Shown: positions 1-5,756, counted from the first letter of the stretch. The stretch is 18,434 bases of DNA from an uncultured Eubacteriales bacterium (GCA_934465125.1 CAKSKO010000004.1:1-18434); one strand, 5' to 3'. Numbers and translations: made by a program. The notes: generated from the sequence alone by a model not told the origin.

Positions 1-121
1 AACAGACTAACAACTTTTGAACTGGCAAATTGAAAACTATACGCCGCATAACAAGAGCAAGGTGCAACTGAGGCTTGGATTATAGTGTAAGTTCCCCTCC
101 CTTGCATATCATACTCTCCTC

Positions 122-161
122 CTGTTCATCAGTAATTTTATAAAAAATTACTGATGAACAG
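122..161. repeat. 18-bp perfect inverted repeat with 4-nt loop
   Basis: Arms CTGTTCATCAGTAATTTT (122-139) and its exact reverse complement (144-161) flank the loop ATAA. The base of the stem is weak and the tip is AT-rich, with no clear T-run on either side, so it is not a typical terminator. On the minus strand it lies just upstream of AGGAGGAGAGT-ATG, a strong ribosome site for an open frame of only about 10 codons. A regulatory hairpin or element end is possible; the function is unknown. Confidence 0.6.
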
Positions 162-172
162 AGATGCAGAAA

Positions 173-212
173 CTGCCGTATTAACGTGCGGCAGCTCTTA
201 TTTTATTTTTCA
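173..212 (+). terminator. weak terminator-like hairpin
   Basis: CTGCCG (173-178) pairs with CGGCAG (189-194) and is followed by a T-rich run from about 197. The stem is short and no gene clearly ends here inside the window. It may serve something to the left of the window. Confidence 0.3.
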
Positions 213-304
213 CAGTCTTCTCTCAGCATTTATATAGGAAAGTTTTTCAAATTCTTCCAGTGCTAATTCATATTTCCCTATACTTCAAAAAGACATAAAT
301 ATAC

Positions 305-338
305 AAAAAGAGCAGGCGGTATACCGCCTGCTCTTTTT
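305..338. terminator. bidirectional intrinsic terminator after the 155-aa gene
   Basis: A perfect 34-bp palindrome has a GC-rich core (AGCAGGCGG / CCGCCTGCT) flanked by A5 on one side and T5 on the other, so it works on both strands. It sits 9 bp past the stop of the minus-strand gene 348-815. Confidence 0.85.
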
Positions 339-347
339 GGGATACGA

Positions 348-815
348 TTAATACTCTTTTGCTCCCCAGCTCACCCGCAAAACTGCATCCTGCGGGAGTA
401 ATTCACCCGCCGCCTGGTAGTTATAAAAAACTCCCGCTGCGGTTTTTGAATATACGCCTCCCGTTTCTGCTAACTCATCCCATACCATCACTGGTACCAC
501 ACAAACTTCACAATCAAAATAACTGTAACGCGCAACGCCGAACGCAACACAAGGCATAACATCGCCAGCCATCGAATCTGCTTTTGTCTTGAGCTTTTCC
601 ACTAACGTCCGACTCGCCAATACCTGTGGGCTTTCCCGACGTTCCCCATCGGAAAGACACCGACTGACTACTGCCAAAAGAAGCTCGGGTTTCCCTTCCT
701 CCTCTGGGCAAGCGTGGATGTACCCGGTATCGTCTGAGACGACGGCGTATCCCTTTTCCTCCAGGGCTGCTGTAACCAATGCACGGAACAGATCAATTGT
801 GATTTTTTTCTTCAT
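348..815 (-). CDS. hypothetical protein, 155 aa
   Basis: I do not recognise this protein. It is an acidic-to-neutral soluble protein with no signal peptide or membrane segment. The N-terminus (KKKITIDLFRALVTAALEEK) looks helical, followed by alternating strands; the middle carries the hydrophobic, Cys-containing string YSYFDCEVCVVPV. The start at 815 is chosen because AAGGAGG lies 8 nt upstream of ATG; an in-frame TTG 18 nt earlier overlaps that site and is less likely. It is a single-gene unit with its own promoter (-35 at 922-927, -10 at 899-904), a leader of about 80 nt, and a strong terminator 9 bp after the stop. The nuclease-like beta pattern is only a guess and I assign no function. 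Confidence 0.75.
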   Translation of the reverse strand: MKKKITIDLFRALVTAALEEKGYAVVSDDTGYIHACPEEEGKPELLLAVVSRCLSDGERRESPQVLASRTLVEKLKTKADSMAGDVMPCVAFGVARYSYFDCEVCVVPVMVWDELAETGGVYSKTAAGVFYNYQAAGELLPQDAVLRVSWGAKEY

Positions 816-898
816 CTTAAAATCCTCCTTCAATATAGTGGTTATTATTTTTTTTACCTCTTTAGAAATAAAAAAAAATTAAATCTCTTACAATTAGA

Positions 899-927
899 AG
901 AATACACCATTCTTTTTTCGTTGTCAA
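899..927 (-). promoter_or_regulatory. promoter of the 155-aa gene
   Basis: On the minus strand, -35 TTGACA (922-927, perfect consensus), a 17-bp spacer and -10 TATTCT (899-904). Transcription would start near 892, leaving an AT-rich leader of about 80 nt before the start at 815. Confidence 0.7.
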
Positions 928-976
928 TAGAATTCGAGAAATTTATTTTATTTTTATTTCTATCAGCATCCGCATC

Positions 977-1006
977 TTGCATTCTACAATATCTTTATGC
1001 TATACT
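977..1006 (+). promoter_or_regulatory. promoter of the type I toxin mRNA
   Basis: -35 TTGCAT (977-982), 18-bp spacer, -10 TATACT (1001-1006), preceded by TGC (extended -10). The start would be near 1012, giving an mRNA of about 200 nt that ends at the hairpin 1186-1216. Confidence 0.65.
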
Positions 1007-1053
1007 GCAAAAGCTACCACCCCTAAACTGGTGCGGGAAGGGGGTGCATTACT

Positions 1054-1137
1054 GTGAATACAATCTCTTCATTTTTACTTTCTGTCTTGGCAAGTGTAGT
1101 CGCCTACTACATCTGCAAATGGCTGGACAGAAAATAG
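1054..1137 (+). CDS. Fst-like small membrane toxin, 27 aa (type I TA)
   Basis: This short gene starts with GTG 9 nt after AAGGGGG. The peptide is one hydrophobic helix (SSFLLSVLASVVAYYI, residues 5-20) followed by a charged tail (CKWLDRK), the usual layout of type I toxins that insert into the membrane, such as Fst of plasmid pAD1. Supporting context: its own promoter at 977-1006, a bidirectional terminator at 1186-1216, a convergent promoter for a short antisense RNA at 1260-1288, and a direct repeat of the ribosome-site/start region (1045-1075) in the antisense region (1220-1249). That is the fst/par architecture. The expected role is plasmid stabilisation: the stable toxin mRNA is held silent by the labile antisense RNA. 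The toxin assignment is inferred from architecture, as the peptide has little sequence to compare. Confidence 0.75.
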   Translation: MNTISSFLLSVLASVVAYYICKWLDRK

Positions 1138-1185
1138 TATCTGGTAGCCAGCCTGAGGACTAATCCCCCTCGCCCAAACGGACAG

Positions 1186-1216
1186 AAAACCCCGGAGTTC
1201 GCACCTCCGGGGTTTT
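1186..1216. terminator. bidirectional terminator shared by toxin mRNA and antisense RNA
   Basis: AAAACCCCGGAG (1186-1197) pairs over 12 bp with CTCCGGGGTTTT (1205-1216) across the loop TTCGCAC. The A4/T4 ends make it usable in both directions, as in the pAD1 par locus. Confidence 0.85.
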
Positions 1217-1256
1217 CGCTGCATTACTATGAATTTATCTCTTCATTTTGCCTACT
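1186..1256 (-). ncRNA. antisense antitoxin RNA, about 70 nt
   Basis: The predicted start is near 1253-1256, 5-8 nt after a consensus -10, and the end is at the hairpin 1186-1216. The RNA carries the complement of DRb, so its 5' half can pair with the toxin mRNA over the ribosome site and start codon, while its 3' hairpin can pair with the toxin mRNA terminator. Boundaries are predicted, not measured. The role follows from the Fst RNA I/RNA II precedent. Confidence 0.65.
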
Positions 1257-1259
1257 GGC

Positions 1260-1288
1260 ATTATAGCATATGCAATTTTTTTTTGCAA
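1260..1288 (-). promoter_or_regulatory. strong promoter of the antisense RNA
   Basis: On the minus strand, TTGCAA (1283-1288), 17-bp spacer, then TGC-TATAAT (1260-1265): a perfect -10 with an extended TGn. It is stronger than the toxin promoter, as expected for an antitoxin that must be made in excess. Confidence 0.75.
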
Positions 1289-1316
1289 TATACGAAAAGC
1301 ACTCCTTTCCATTTTC

Positions 1317-1637
1317 TTATTCCTCTTCATCCTTCATATCATCCAACTTTTTTAAAAATTGTTGATACATCTCTTCTATTTCTTGCTCTGAAAGCGGCTC
1401 TATCTCATTCTCATCGTCATGCTCCGTTAGTATTTGATGCAGCTCCACTGCACTCATGAATTCCTGCAGCACTTCCGATAGGCGTTCCCCGTAATATGTA
1501 TAACAGTCCGACTCTTCTTCTGGAATCCCCAGCACCTTTCCAACATACCCCTCTTTATCTATATGTAACGATCCTAAATGCTGATGATACCAGAAGAAGT
1601 ATGCCTTTGATATCCCAAATCTATCATCTTTTGTCAT
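1317..1637 (-). CDS. hypothetical acidic protein, 106 aa
   Basis: Unrecognised protein. The first half is aromatic-rich (ISKAYFFWYHQHLG, then DKEGYVGKVLGIPEEE); the second half is a very acidic, probably helical stretch ending in KKLDDMKDEEE. The start at 1637 is the ATG preceded by an AAAGAAAGAG purine stretch; it overlaps the 3' end of the 325-aa gene by 14 bp, so the two are probably translationally coupled and work together. No membrane segment. An acidic partner coupled to a larger protein could be an inhibitor or regulatory subunit, but that is inference only. Confidence 0.75.
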   Translation of the reverse strand: MTKDDRFGISKAYFFWYHQHLGSLHIDKEGYVGKVLGIPEEESDCYTYYGERLSEVLQEFMSAVELHQILTEHDDENEIEPLSEQEIEEMYQQFLKKLDDMKDEEE

Positions 1638-2601
1638 TATCTCTTTCTTTAATATATATTTCCTTTCCCTTTTCCCAAATGAAATTGTACTCTTGGTAGT
1701 AACTGCTAAAATCCGAATCAAGTTCTTCTAAAATTGCTTTAGGGTGTTGCTCCACCGATGTTCCCGCCTTATAAATATAGTTAGACAGATACAGCTTCTT
1801 TTTAGAATTTTTGTATTCCACAATGCACATGCTGTGAAAGAATATGTATGGAAAGCTCTTTAGCGAAAAATGGTATCGTTCAGTCATGTCTTTCCAACCC
1901 TGAACCGTTTTTTCTATACTGTCATACGAACCAAATTCAGCTCTTAAATAGTCCGTATTAAACAATTCTTGGATATTGGTAGACTCATTTATCAATACCC
2001 TCACTTCTGCTTTTTCTCCCATTCTTTTCAACAATGCGCCTCGTCCATCCATTGTATGGTCTGTGATCCAGTTTGATCCGGAATGAAACATAATCGAAAC
2101 ACGGTTGACCTCTTCCAGTTTTTCTTCTTTCAAAAATTCAAATATATCCTTATATTCCTTGGTTGATTTCTTCTCTGCAGATATATCTGTGTTTTTTCCT
2201 TCTTTCTCCTTTGACCACGAGCAAGATGTGTTGATCAGCGCCTCAACTAACAAAATTGCTAACTTCTCAGAAGCGTCCCCACTACTATCCTTCTCAATGC
2301 ACTTAAGTACGGTTTCCGGAAGTGCGTTCATTTCATTTCCTATTGCTTCCCAAAAATCTTCCTTGGTATCCGGAAAATTTTTCAGGAGACGTTTTTGTAC
2401 TCCTTGTACTCCTTCTATCATGATTTTTTTAACCAATGGCTTTGGAACTTTTGCAATTCCATTGATTTGTCGGCTAATATTGGCTAAATCATAATTTTCC
2501 GGTTCCATAATCACTTGATAAAGACTTTCATCACTTACGCTGCGTGGCACACAGGCTTTCACAAGCTGAAAAAAATCTCTAAACTTAAAGCTTCCCTTCA
2601 T
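1624..2601 (-). CDS. hypothetical two-domain protein, 325 aa (possible PLD/DUF5919-like C-terminus)
   Basis: I do not recognise the whole protein. It seems to have two parts: a helical N-terminal domain (about residues 1-135) and an alpha/beta C-terminal domain (about 160-320) separated by a charged linker (SKEKEGKNTDISAEKKST). The second domain begins RVSIMFHSGSNWI, continues with VRVLINES and LYLSNY, and ends in SSYYQEYNFIWEKGKEIY. That order and the aromatic-rich tail recall phospholipase-D-like signalling domains (DUF5919 type) that lack HKD motifs. This is a weak resemblance. The ATG at 2601 is 8 nt after GGGGGA. It has its own promoter (2666-2694) with tandem repeats over the start site and is followed by the overlapping 106-aa gene. 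The linker, the coupled small partner and the accessory setting would suit a defence or stress-response module, but nothing proves it. Confidence 0.8.
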   Translation of the reverse strand: MKGSFKFRDFFQLVKACVPRSVSDESLYQVIMEPENYDLANISRQINGIAKVPKPLVKKIMIEGVQGVQKRLLKNFPDTKEDFWEAIGNEMNALPETVLKCIEKDSSGDASEKLAILLVEALINTSCSWSKEKEGKNTDISAEKKSTKEYKDIFEFLKEEKLEEVNRVSIMFHSGSNWITDHTMDGRGALLKRMGEKAEVRVLINESTNIQELFNTDYLRAEFGSYDSIEKTVQGWKDMTERYHFSLKSFPYIFFHSMCIVEYKNSKKKLYLSNYIYKAGTSVEQHPKAILEELDSDFSSYYQEYNFIWEKGKEIYIKERDNDKR

Positions 2602-2625
2602 CTTTCAATCCCCCGGCTGATAAAC

Positions 2626-2663
2626 TTGTAAAAATTCCTCTTACATTTGTAAAAATTTCTCTT
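2626..2663. repeat. tandem 17-bp repeats downstream of the promoter (possible operator)
   Basis: TTGTAAAAATTCCTCTT (2626-2642) and TTGTAAAAATTTCTCTT (2647-2663) match at 16 of 17 bases and are offset by 21 bp, two helical turns, so both present the same face of the DNA. They cover roughly +1 to +34 of the minus-strand transcript of the 325-aa gene, a position suited to a repressor roadblock. Confidence 0.55.
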
Positions 2664-2665
2664 TA

Positions 2666-2694
2666 AGTATAATCTTGCACAGAACATATTTCAA
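2666..2694 (-). promoter_or_regulatory. promoter of the 325-aa/106-aa module
   Basis: On the minus strand, -35 TTGAAA (2689-2694), 17-bp spacer, -10 TATACT (2666-2671). Transcription would begin near 2659, inside the tandem repeats. Confidence 0.7.
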
Positions 2695-2777
2695 CAATAA
2701 GAAACATTGTTCGAACATATCTATCTTTTTCCCTTTGTTGTATGATAAGTTCAACAAAAACAAAGGAGGTAAACAAT

Positions 2778-2864
2778 ATGAGTTTTGGATCAATGGTAGT
2801 TTTTGGATTAACCGGAGCATTTGCCAACATTATTTCAGGTGGACACTCCCTTGGTTGGTGGTAA
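2778..2864 (+). CDS. small hydrophobic peptide, 28 aa
   Basis: ATG lies 7 nt after AAAGGAGGT, an ideal ribosome site, which is the main reason to accept so short a gene. The peptide is almost uncharged: Ser/Gly/Phe-rich (SFGSMVVFGLTGAFANII) and ending GGHSLGWW. It could span a membrane once. It is followed 82 bp later by another small gene with a good ribosome site. Candidate roles are a membrane peptide, a secreted peptide or a second small toxin. A weak -10 (TATGAT, 2741-2746) lies upstream, and CCTTTGTT (2732-2739) is complementary to AACAAAGG (2759-2766), which includes the start of the ribosome site. No function can be assigned. Confidence 0.6.
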   Translation: MSFGSMVVFGLTGAFANIISGGHSLGWW

Positions 2865-2946
2865 TCATTCAAAAGGCAAACATTTTCTGGTTGCCTCTCT
2901 CCCCCCATATTACACAAATGTTTGAAAATCTACGGAGGTGTATCGT

Positions 2947-3138
2947 ATGAGTAAGTATTCTCTCGAAGAAATTCGCATTGCAGCGAAAAAAGTACACGAT
3001 GAATATTATGAAAACGGCTATTGGCCGGCCCGTAAAATGGCGGATGAATTGGAAACCCAGATGATTCTGCATGGAAACGATGACTCAGACAGTAAATATG
3101 AGTTTGAAAAGCATAGCGGCTTCAGTTATAGCCGATAA
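2947..3138 (+). CDS. hypothetical protein, 63 aa
   Basis: ATG at 2947 follows ACGGAGGTG; an in-frame GTG 9 nt earlier overlaps the ribosome site and is rejected. The peptide is soluble, with an amphipathic N-terminal helix (SLEEIRIAAKKVHDEYYENG), then YWPARKMADELE and an acidic middle. Probably co-transcribed with the 28-aa gene upstream and ended by the hairpins at 3175-3245. Not recognised. Confidence 0.65.
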   Translation: MSKYSLEEIRIAAKKVHDEYYENGYWPARKMADELETQMILHGNDDSDSKYEFEKHSGFSYSR

Positions 3139-3174
3139 ACTTCCGGTGCCATAATCCCATATAGGGAAGGGGGC

Positions 3175-3245
3175 CTGGGGGATGGCTTGGCGTTAGGGTC
3201 CCCCAGTTCACGCAAAAGAGGAACTGCTACACGCAGCTCCTCTTT
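3175..3245. terminator. hairpin pair: CTGGGGGA stem and bidirectional terminator
   Basis: CTGGGGGA (3175-3182) pairs with TCCCCCAG (3199-3206). Behind it AAAGAGGAACTGC (3215-3227) pairs, with one mismatch, with GCAGCTCCTCTTT (3233-3245); the A/T-flanked stem can end both the plus-strand small-gene operon and the minus-strand gene that stops at 3253. Confidence 0.7.
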
Positions 3246-3252
3246 CTCATTG

Positions 3253-3591
3253 CTATTTAACTTCTTTTATTTCCTCTGTCTGGCACTCTCGAAAGAAAAA
3301 TGCTTTTGTTAAAAACATTATCTCTGTTTCCTCAGTCTTATTCTCCTCTTCTACCTTCTTTTTTTTCTTTACCTGTTTCCAAATCACGATGGTTGCTATG
3401 CTTTTCTCTCCACGTTTCACTTGCCGTCCATGTGCTTTCCATCCCGCATATGTATGGATGCTTTCCGGTTCTAAAACTTCCATTTTCTCCCCATCAGCAT
3501 TTGTAAAAATCATTTTTCGGCCCGTACTGCCAATTTTTCCACTTTGCATTAACTTTAAGCTTTCTTTAAAAATGATTTCCTCGTTCCGCAT
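3253..3591 (-). CDS. ArdC-like ssDNA-binding domain protein, 112 aa
   Basis: The central block TYAGWKAHGRQVKRGEKSI (residues 47-65) followed by IVIWKQV matches the signature of the ArdC N-terminal ssDNA-binding domain: a Trp-containing helix, then G-R-x-V-x-x-G-E-K. ArdC proteins of conjugative elements protect incoming single-stranded DNA from restriction and can carry a C-terminal protease domain, which is absent here; this is a stand-alone short form ending in a charged tail (KKKKKVEEENKTEE) and a final FLTKAFFFRECQ segment. Start at 3591 has AAGGGG about 9 nt upstream. It lies 47 bp downstream of the DUF5688 gene on the same strand. Anti-restriction activity is inferred from the family. 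Confidence 0.65.
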   Translation of the reverse strand: MRNEEIIFKESLKLMQSGKIGSTGRKMIFTNADGEKMEVLEPESIHTYAGWKAHGRQVKRGEKSIATIVIWKQVKKKKKVEEENKTEETEIMFLTKAFFFRECQTEEIKEVK

Positions 3592-3609
3592 ATTCTTTCC
3601 CCTTTTTCC

Positions 3610-3635
3610 GCGCGGGGAAATTCCCCGCGCTTTTT
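3610..3635 (+). terminator. 10-bp GC-rich hairpin followed by T5 (plus-strand orientation)
   Basis: GCGCGGGGAA (3610-3619) and TTCCCCGCGC (3621-3630), then TTTTT. The T-run follows on the plus strand, whereas both neighbouring genes run on the minus strand. It may stop antisense transcription, or act as an mRNA hairpin between the DUF5688 and ArdC-like genes. Confidence 0.55.
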
Positions 3636-3638
3636 ATG

Positions 3639-4463
3639 TTATACCGGCAAAATATAGGCTCTGTTTGTCAACCGCTCTTTTGGATCAACTTCCTTGCAGT
3701 TAATTTCTGCCACCATTTTGGAAAAATCTTCTATATTTTCAGTTGATTCAAACGGCGCAATAATCATTTCATGAATGGACGACGGCATTACAACAATTTT
3801 TTCGATGTTATGCTCTTCTCCAAACTTTTTTAAAACCTCCTTATTCAAGATAGCAGATGCGCCTTTCACCTGTGTTCTATTTGATATGATATAAAGTTCT
3901 TTACAAAATTCCGGTGCTTCTACACTCTGTCCGATCAAACGAGAGATCACACTAAAAATATTTTCTATTACTGTTTCCCCATTTGTGTTTTCTTCTGCCT
4001 GTTTCCACGCCTCTTCTTCCGAGATTCCAATAAAATTCAGCAACGGCATTGTGAGCTTAATGCTATAGTTTTGTGTTCCACTGTCAACACAACGTACAAC
4101 CAAATAACTTTCGATTCCTTCTAACTCTTCACAGTCTTTTTTAACCAGTTCTTCCGTGCTTTTTTTCTGTAATTCTACACGCAAACGTGTCTTTACCCAC
4201 TCCAGATCGGACAATTTTTCAATGTCAAATTTTGCTTTTTTATTTTTTTCGTAAAGCCGAATAACCTTGTCGGCAACTGAATCTATTCCTTTTTTATTTT
4301 TCTCTGCCCACGCAATAATTTCTTCTGTGTAAATAACCGGCGTAACAGGACTCTCATTAAAAATACAAATCCCCTCTATTTTGACTCCGTTTTTGATTAC
4401 GTCGTCTTCTTCTGCCATATATCCTCTTTCTTTCAGCTTTTCAATAATCTGTTTTCTATCCAT
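3639..4463 (-). CDS. DUF5688 family protein, 274 aa
   Basis: Full-length member of a family of unknown function common in Lachnospiraceae and often several copies per genome. Family-like features: an N-terminal MDRKQIIEKLKERGY start, the segment PVIYTEEIIAWAEKN (about residues 42-56), LRVELQKKSTEELVKKD, and a C-terminal half with the order SNRTQVKGASAILN, VVMPSSIHEMIIAPF, and finally EVDPKERLTNRAYILPV. No catalytic motif is visible and no membrane segment. The ATG at 4463 has AAGGAG 8 nt upstream. It is the first intact gene after the long inverted duplication and may form an operon with the ArdC-like gene. The name is certain only to family level. Confidence 0.8.
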   Translation of the reverse strand: MDRKQIIEKLKERGYMAEEDDVIKNGVKIEGICIFNESPVTPVIYTEEIIAWAEKNKKGIDSVADKVIRLYEKNKKAKFDIEKLSDLEWVKTRLRVELQKKSTEELVKKDCEELEGIESYLVVRCVDSGTQNYSIKLTMPLLNFIGISEEEAWKQAEENTNGETVIENIFSVISRLIGQSVEAPEFCKELYIISNRTQVKGASAILNKEVLKKFGEEHNIEKIVVMPSSIHEMIIAPFESTENIEDFSKMVAEINCKEVDPKERLTNRAYILPV

Positions 4464-4478
4464 TTTATTTTCTCCTTT

Positions 4479-4591
4479 TTAAATTCGTGGTTGAATGATC
4501 GGCTCGCCAAAGCCGAAAATAAGCTCTTTCAAGATTCTGCAGCTTTTTCTGGAGGGGCGCGCTTTTCTTTTTTGTAGGTGTAGTTTTTCAT
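4479..4591 (-). pseudogene. frameshifted small ORF upstream of DUF5688 gene
   Basis: ATG at 4591 lies after the strong site AAAGGAG. The frame reads MKNYTYKKEKRAPPEKAAES and then stops. One base added at TCTTG (near 4530) would continue it as LKELIFGFGEPIIQPRI to a stop at 4479, 15 bp before the DUF5688 start. A 37-aa protein broken by a one-base deletion explains both halves; an intentional 20-aa leader peptide is the alternative. The reading is an inference from frame continuity only. Confidence 0.35.
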
Positions 4592-4872
4592 TTTCTTGCT
4601 CCTTTCTGTTTGCTCTTTCTGAGTTCCTTGCTTCTCTTCGGGTTTGCGCATGCAGCTCCAGGAACACATTAACGGTCAACTGCAAGGGGATAAGCGGTAA
4701 CCGCACGCAGCGAAAGCGGAGGAGGATTAAGGAGCGGCCCTTGCGGTTGGCTGCTAATGTGTTACGATGCATTCCGCAAACCGAGGAGCAAGGGACTCAG
4801 AAAGGGCGGACAGAAAGGGGCAAAACACAAAACGTAGACACCTGAAAAAAGAGGGGCTCCCGGGGGGAGCCG
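4545..4872. repeat. long imperfect inverted duplication (arms of about 135 bp)
   Basis: Reading the right arm (about 4728-4872) on the plus strand and the left arm (about 4545-4690) on the minus strand gives two clearly related sequences. Shared blocks, in order: CCCTTGC-GTTG, TTAATGTGTT/CTAATGTGTT, CGCAAAC, AGCAAG-GACTCAGAAAG, ACAGAAAGG-GCAA, and a final AAAAAAGA-G-G region. The spacer (about 4690-4728) is purine-rich. It reads as an old inverted duplication of a gene leader (that of the DUF5688 operon) or as a large cruciform/RNA structure. A small hairpin GGCTCCC/GGGAGCC (4855-4871) closes the right end. Confidence 0.65.
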
Positions 4873-4904
4873 ATGGCGGAGGGGATTTCTATTTTCTTTT
4901 TTCT

Positions 4905-4954
4905 GCCCTGCAGTAATCTGCAGGGCAAGTGGTCTGGGGACTTCGGGCAGACCA
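4905..4954. repeat. two adjacent hairpins upstream of the 216-aa gene
   Basis: GCCCTGCAG (4905-4913)/CTGCAGGGC (4918-4926) with loop TAAT, then TGGTCTG (4930-4936)/CAGACCA (4948-4954). Neither has a T-run on its exit side, so they are not obvious terminators. With the inverted duplication they make 4545-4960 the most structured gene-free stretch in this half. A replication or single-strand initiation site is conceivable but not shown. Confidence 0.6.
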
Positions 4955-5003
4955 ACGCCGGCGGCGGTGCTAGGAATGGTTCCATAAAAATTTTCAAAAA
5001 CTG

Positions 5004-5063
5004 TTGCTCTTTTTATTGCGTCATGATAGTATATACCCAGAGTATATACAGTATGTATATACT
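5004..5063 (+). promoter_or_regulatory. promoter and triple 9-mer operator of the 216-aa gene
   Basis: -35 TTGCTC (5004-5009), 17-bp spacer, TGA-TAGTAT extended -10 (5027-5032). Over and after the -10 lie three copies of AGTATATAC: 5028-5036, 5041-5049 and inverted at 5055-5063. The last two form a perfect 10-bp inverted repeat around GTA. This is the pattern of a repressor site, possibly bound by the product of the gene itself. Confidence 0.6.
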
Positions 5064-5089
5064 ACTATTTAGAAAGAAGCTCAAAATCT

Positions 5090-5740
5090 ATGGCGAAGCG
5101 CTTATTTTCAACTGACAAGAGATCCGAAACAATCCTCTCTTATCTTCGATCGAAAAATGAAAATATCTCTGGCTATATCAGCAATTCAGTTGTTGACGAA
5201 ACCTTACCTGTTTATAGTAAGCTCAGAATCGAAGCCTTGTACCTTCTGGACTTTATCACTGACGGTGCGAAAGACTGGACCGGAAACAAATTAATCATTG
5301 CTTCTGGCGAAGATGAAGTACAGTTCTATACTCGGCAGACCATTGGACGCGGTGTCGCATGGCTCAAAAGGGGACATCATTTAAAAAATGGTAACGTCCT
5401 AAGAGACGTTATCAGCCATTATAACGAAAGTTCCTGGACAGGTGGCATCTCTATGAATGACTTGAACGAGCAAGCAAAAGCAGATGCTGAAATGGTAATA
5501 GAAAAACTTAAAGAAATCGATCCGAAATATAAAGACTCTCATATTGGTTTGGGAAGTCTTGCAAGTGATGTGCTTGAGCACTGGGAAGCACTTTGGGATT
5601 GGGACGTATCCTACGACATTATTATCGATGTTGTCTACCAGGAAAATCCGCTTGGAAAAATTGATCCATTTGTTGCAATTCGACTGCTGCAGTTGATGGA
5701 AAATCAATTTATTATCGAAGCCATTGGCGAGAAAAAATAA
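5090..5740 (+). CDS. hypothetical protein, 216 aa
   Basis: Unrecognised soluble protein. The N-terminus (AKRLFSTDKRSETILSYLRS) is basic; the centre has FITDGAKDWTGNKLIIASG and FYTRQTIGRGVAWLKRGHH (about residues 80-98); the last third is helical and acidic with several Trp (HWEALWDWDVSYDII). The ribosome site is weak (AGAAAGAAG about 10 nt before ATG). Its promoter is overlain by three copies of a 9-bp box, so expression is probably tightly controlled, as for plasmid replication or copy-control genes. It sits between a hairpin-rich region and a possible minus-strand small RNA. Because no replication initiator is recognised anywhere in the window, this gene is one of the few unassigned candidates, but I see no initiator motif. 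Confidence 0.75.
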   Translation: MAKRLFSTDKRSETILSYLRSKNENISGYISNSVVDETLPVYSKLRIEALYLLDFITDGAKDWTGNKLIIASGEDEVQFYTRQTIGRGVAWLKRGHHLKNGNVLRDVISHYNESSWTGGISMNDLNEQAKADAEMVIEKLKEIDPKYKDSHIGLGSLASDVLEHWEALWDWDVSYDIIIDVVYQENPLGKIDPFVAIRLLQLMENQFIIEAIGEKK

Positions 5741-5756
5741 GCATTATTTTGGAATA

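Larger units (their letters stand above)
1045..1249. repeat. direct repeats DRa (1045-1075) and DRb (1220-1249)
   Basis: Both copies begin TGCATTACT and end ATCTCTTCATTTT, differing by about three substitutions and one indel in between. DRa covers the toxin start codon and lies beside its ribosome site; DRb lies between the terminator and the antisense promoter. An RNA copied from the minus strand of DRb can therefore pair with the toxin mRNA at DRa. Confidence 0.85.

Noticed and set aside
921..1163. 80-codon plus-strand frame overlapping the toxin
   Set aside because: Different frame from the 27-aa toxin, no ribosome site, and starts upstream of the mapped promoter.
2681..2724. Two LexA-like sequences (GAACATAT...)
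   Set aside because: Only about 10 of 14 positions fit the Firmicute SOS box at each site; the second half-site is missing, so SOS control of the divergent genes is not supported.
4495..4845. Overlapping long frames on both strands across the inverted duplication
   Set aside because: Frames lack ribosome sites and consist of the repeat arms; Arg/Ser-rich composition is typical of shadows.
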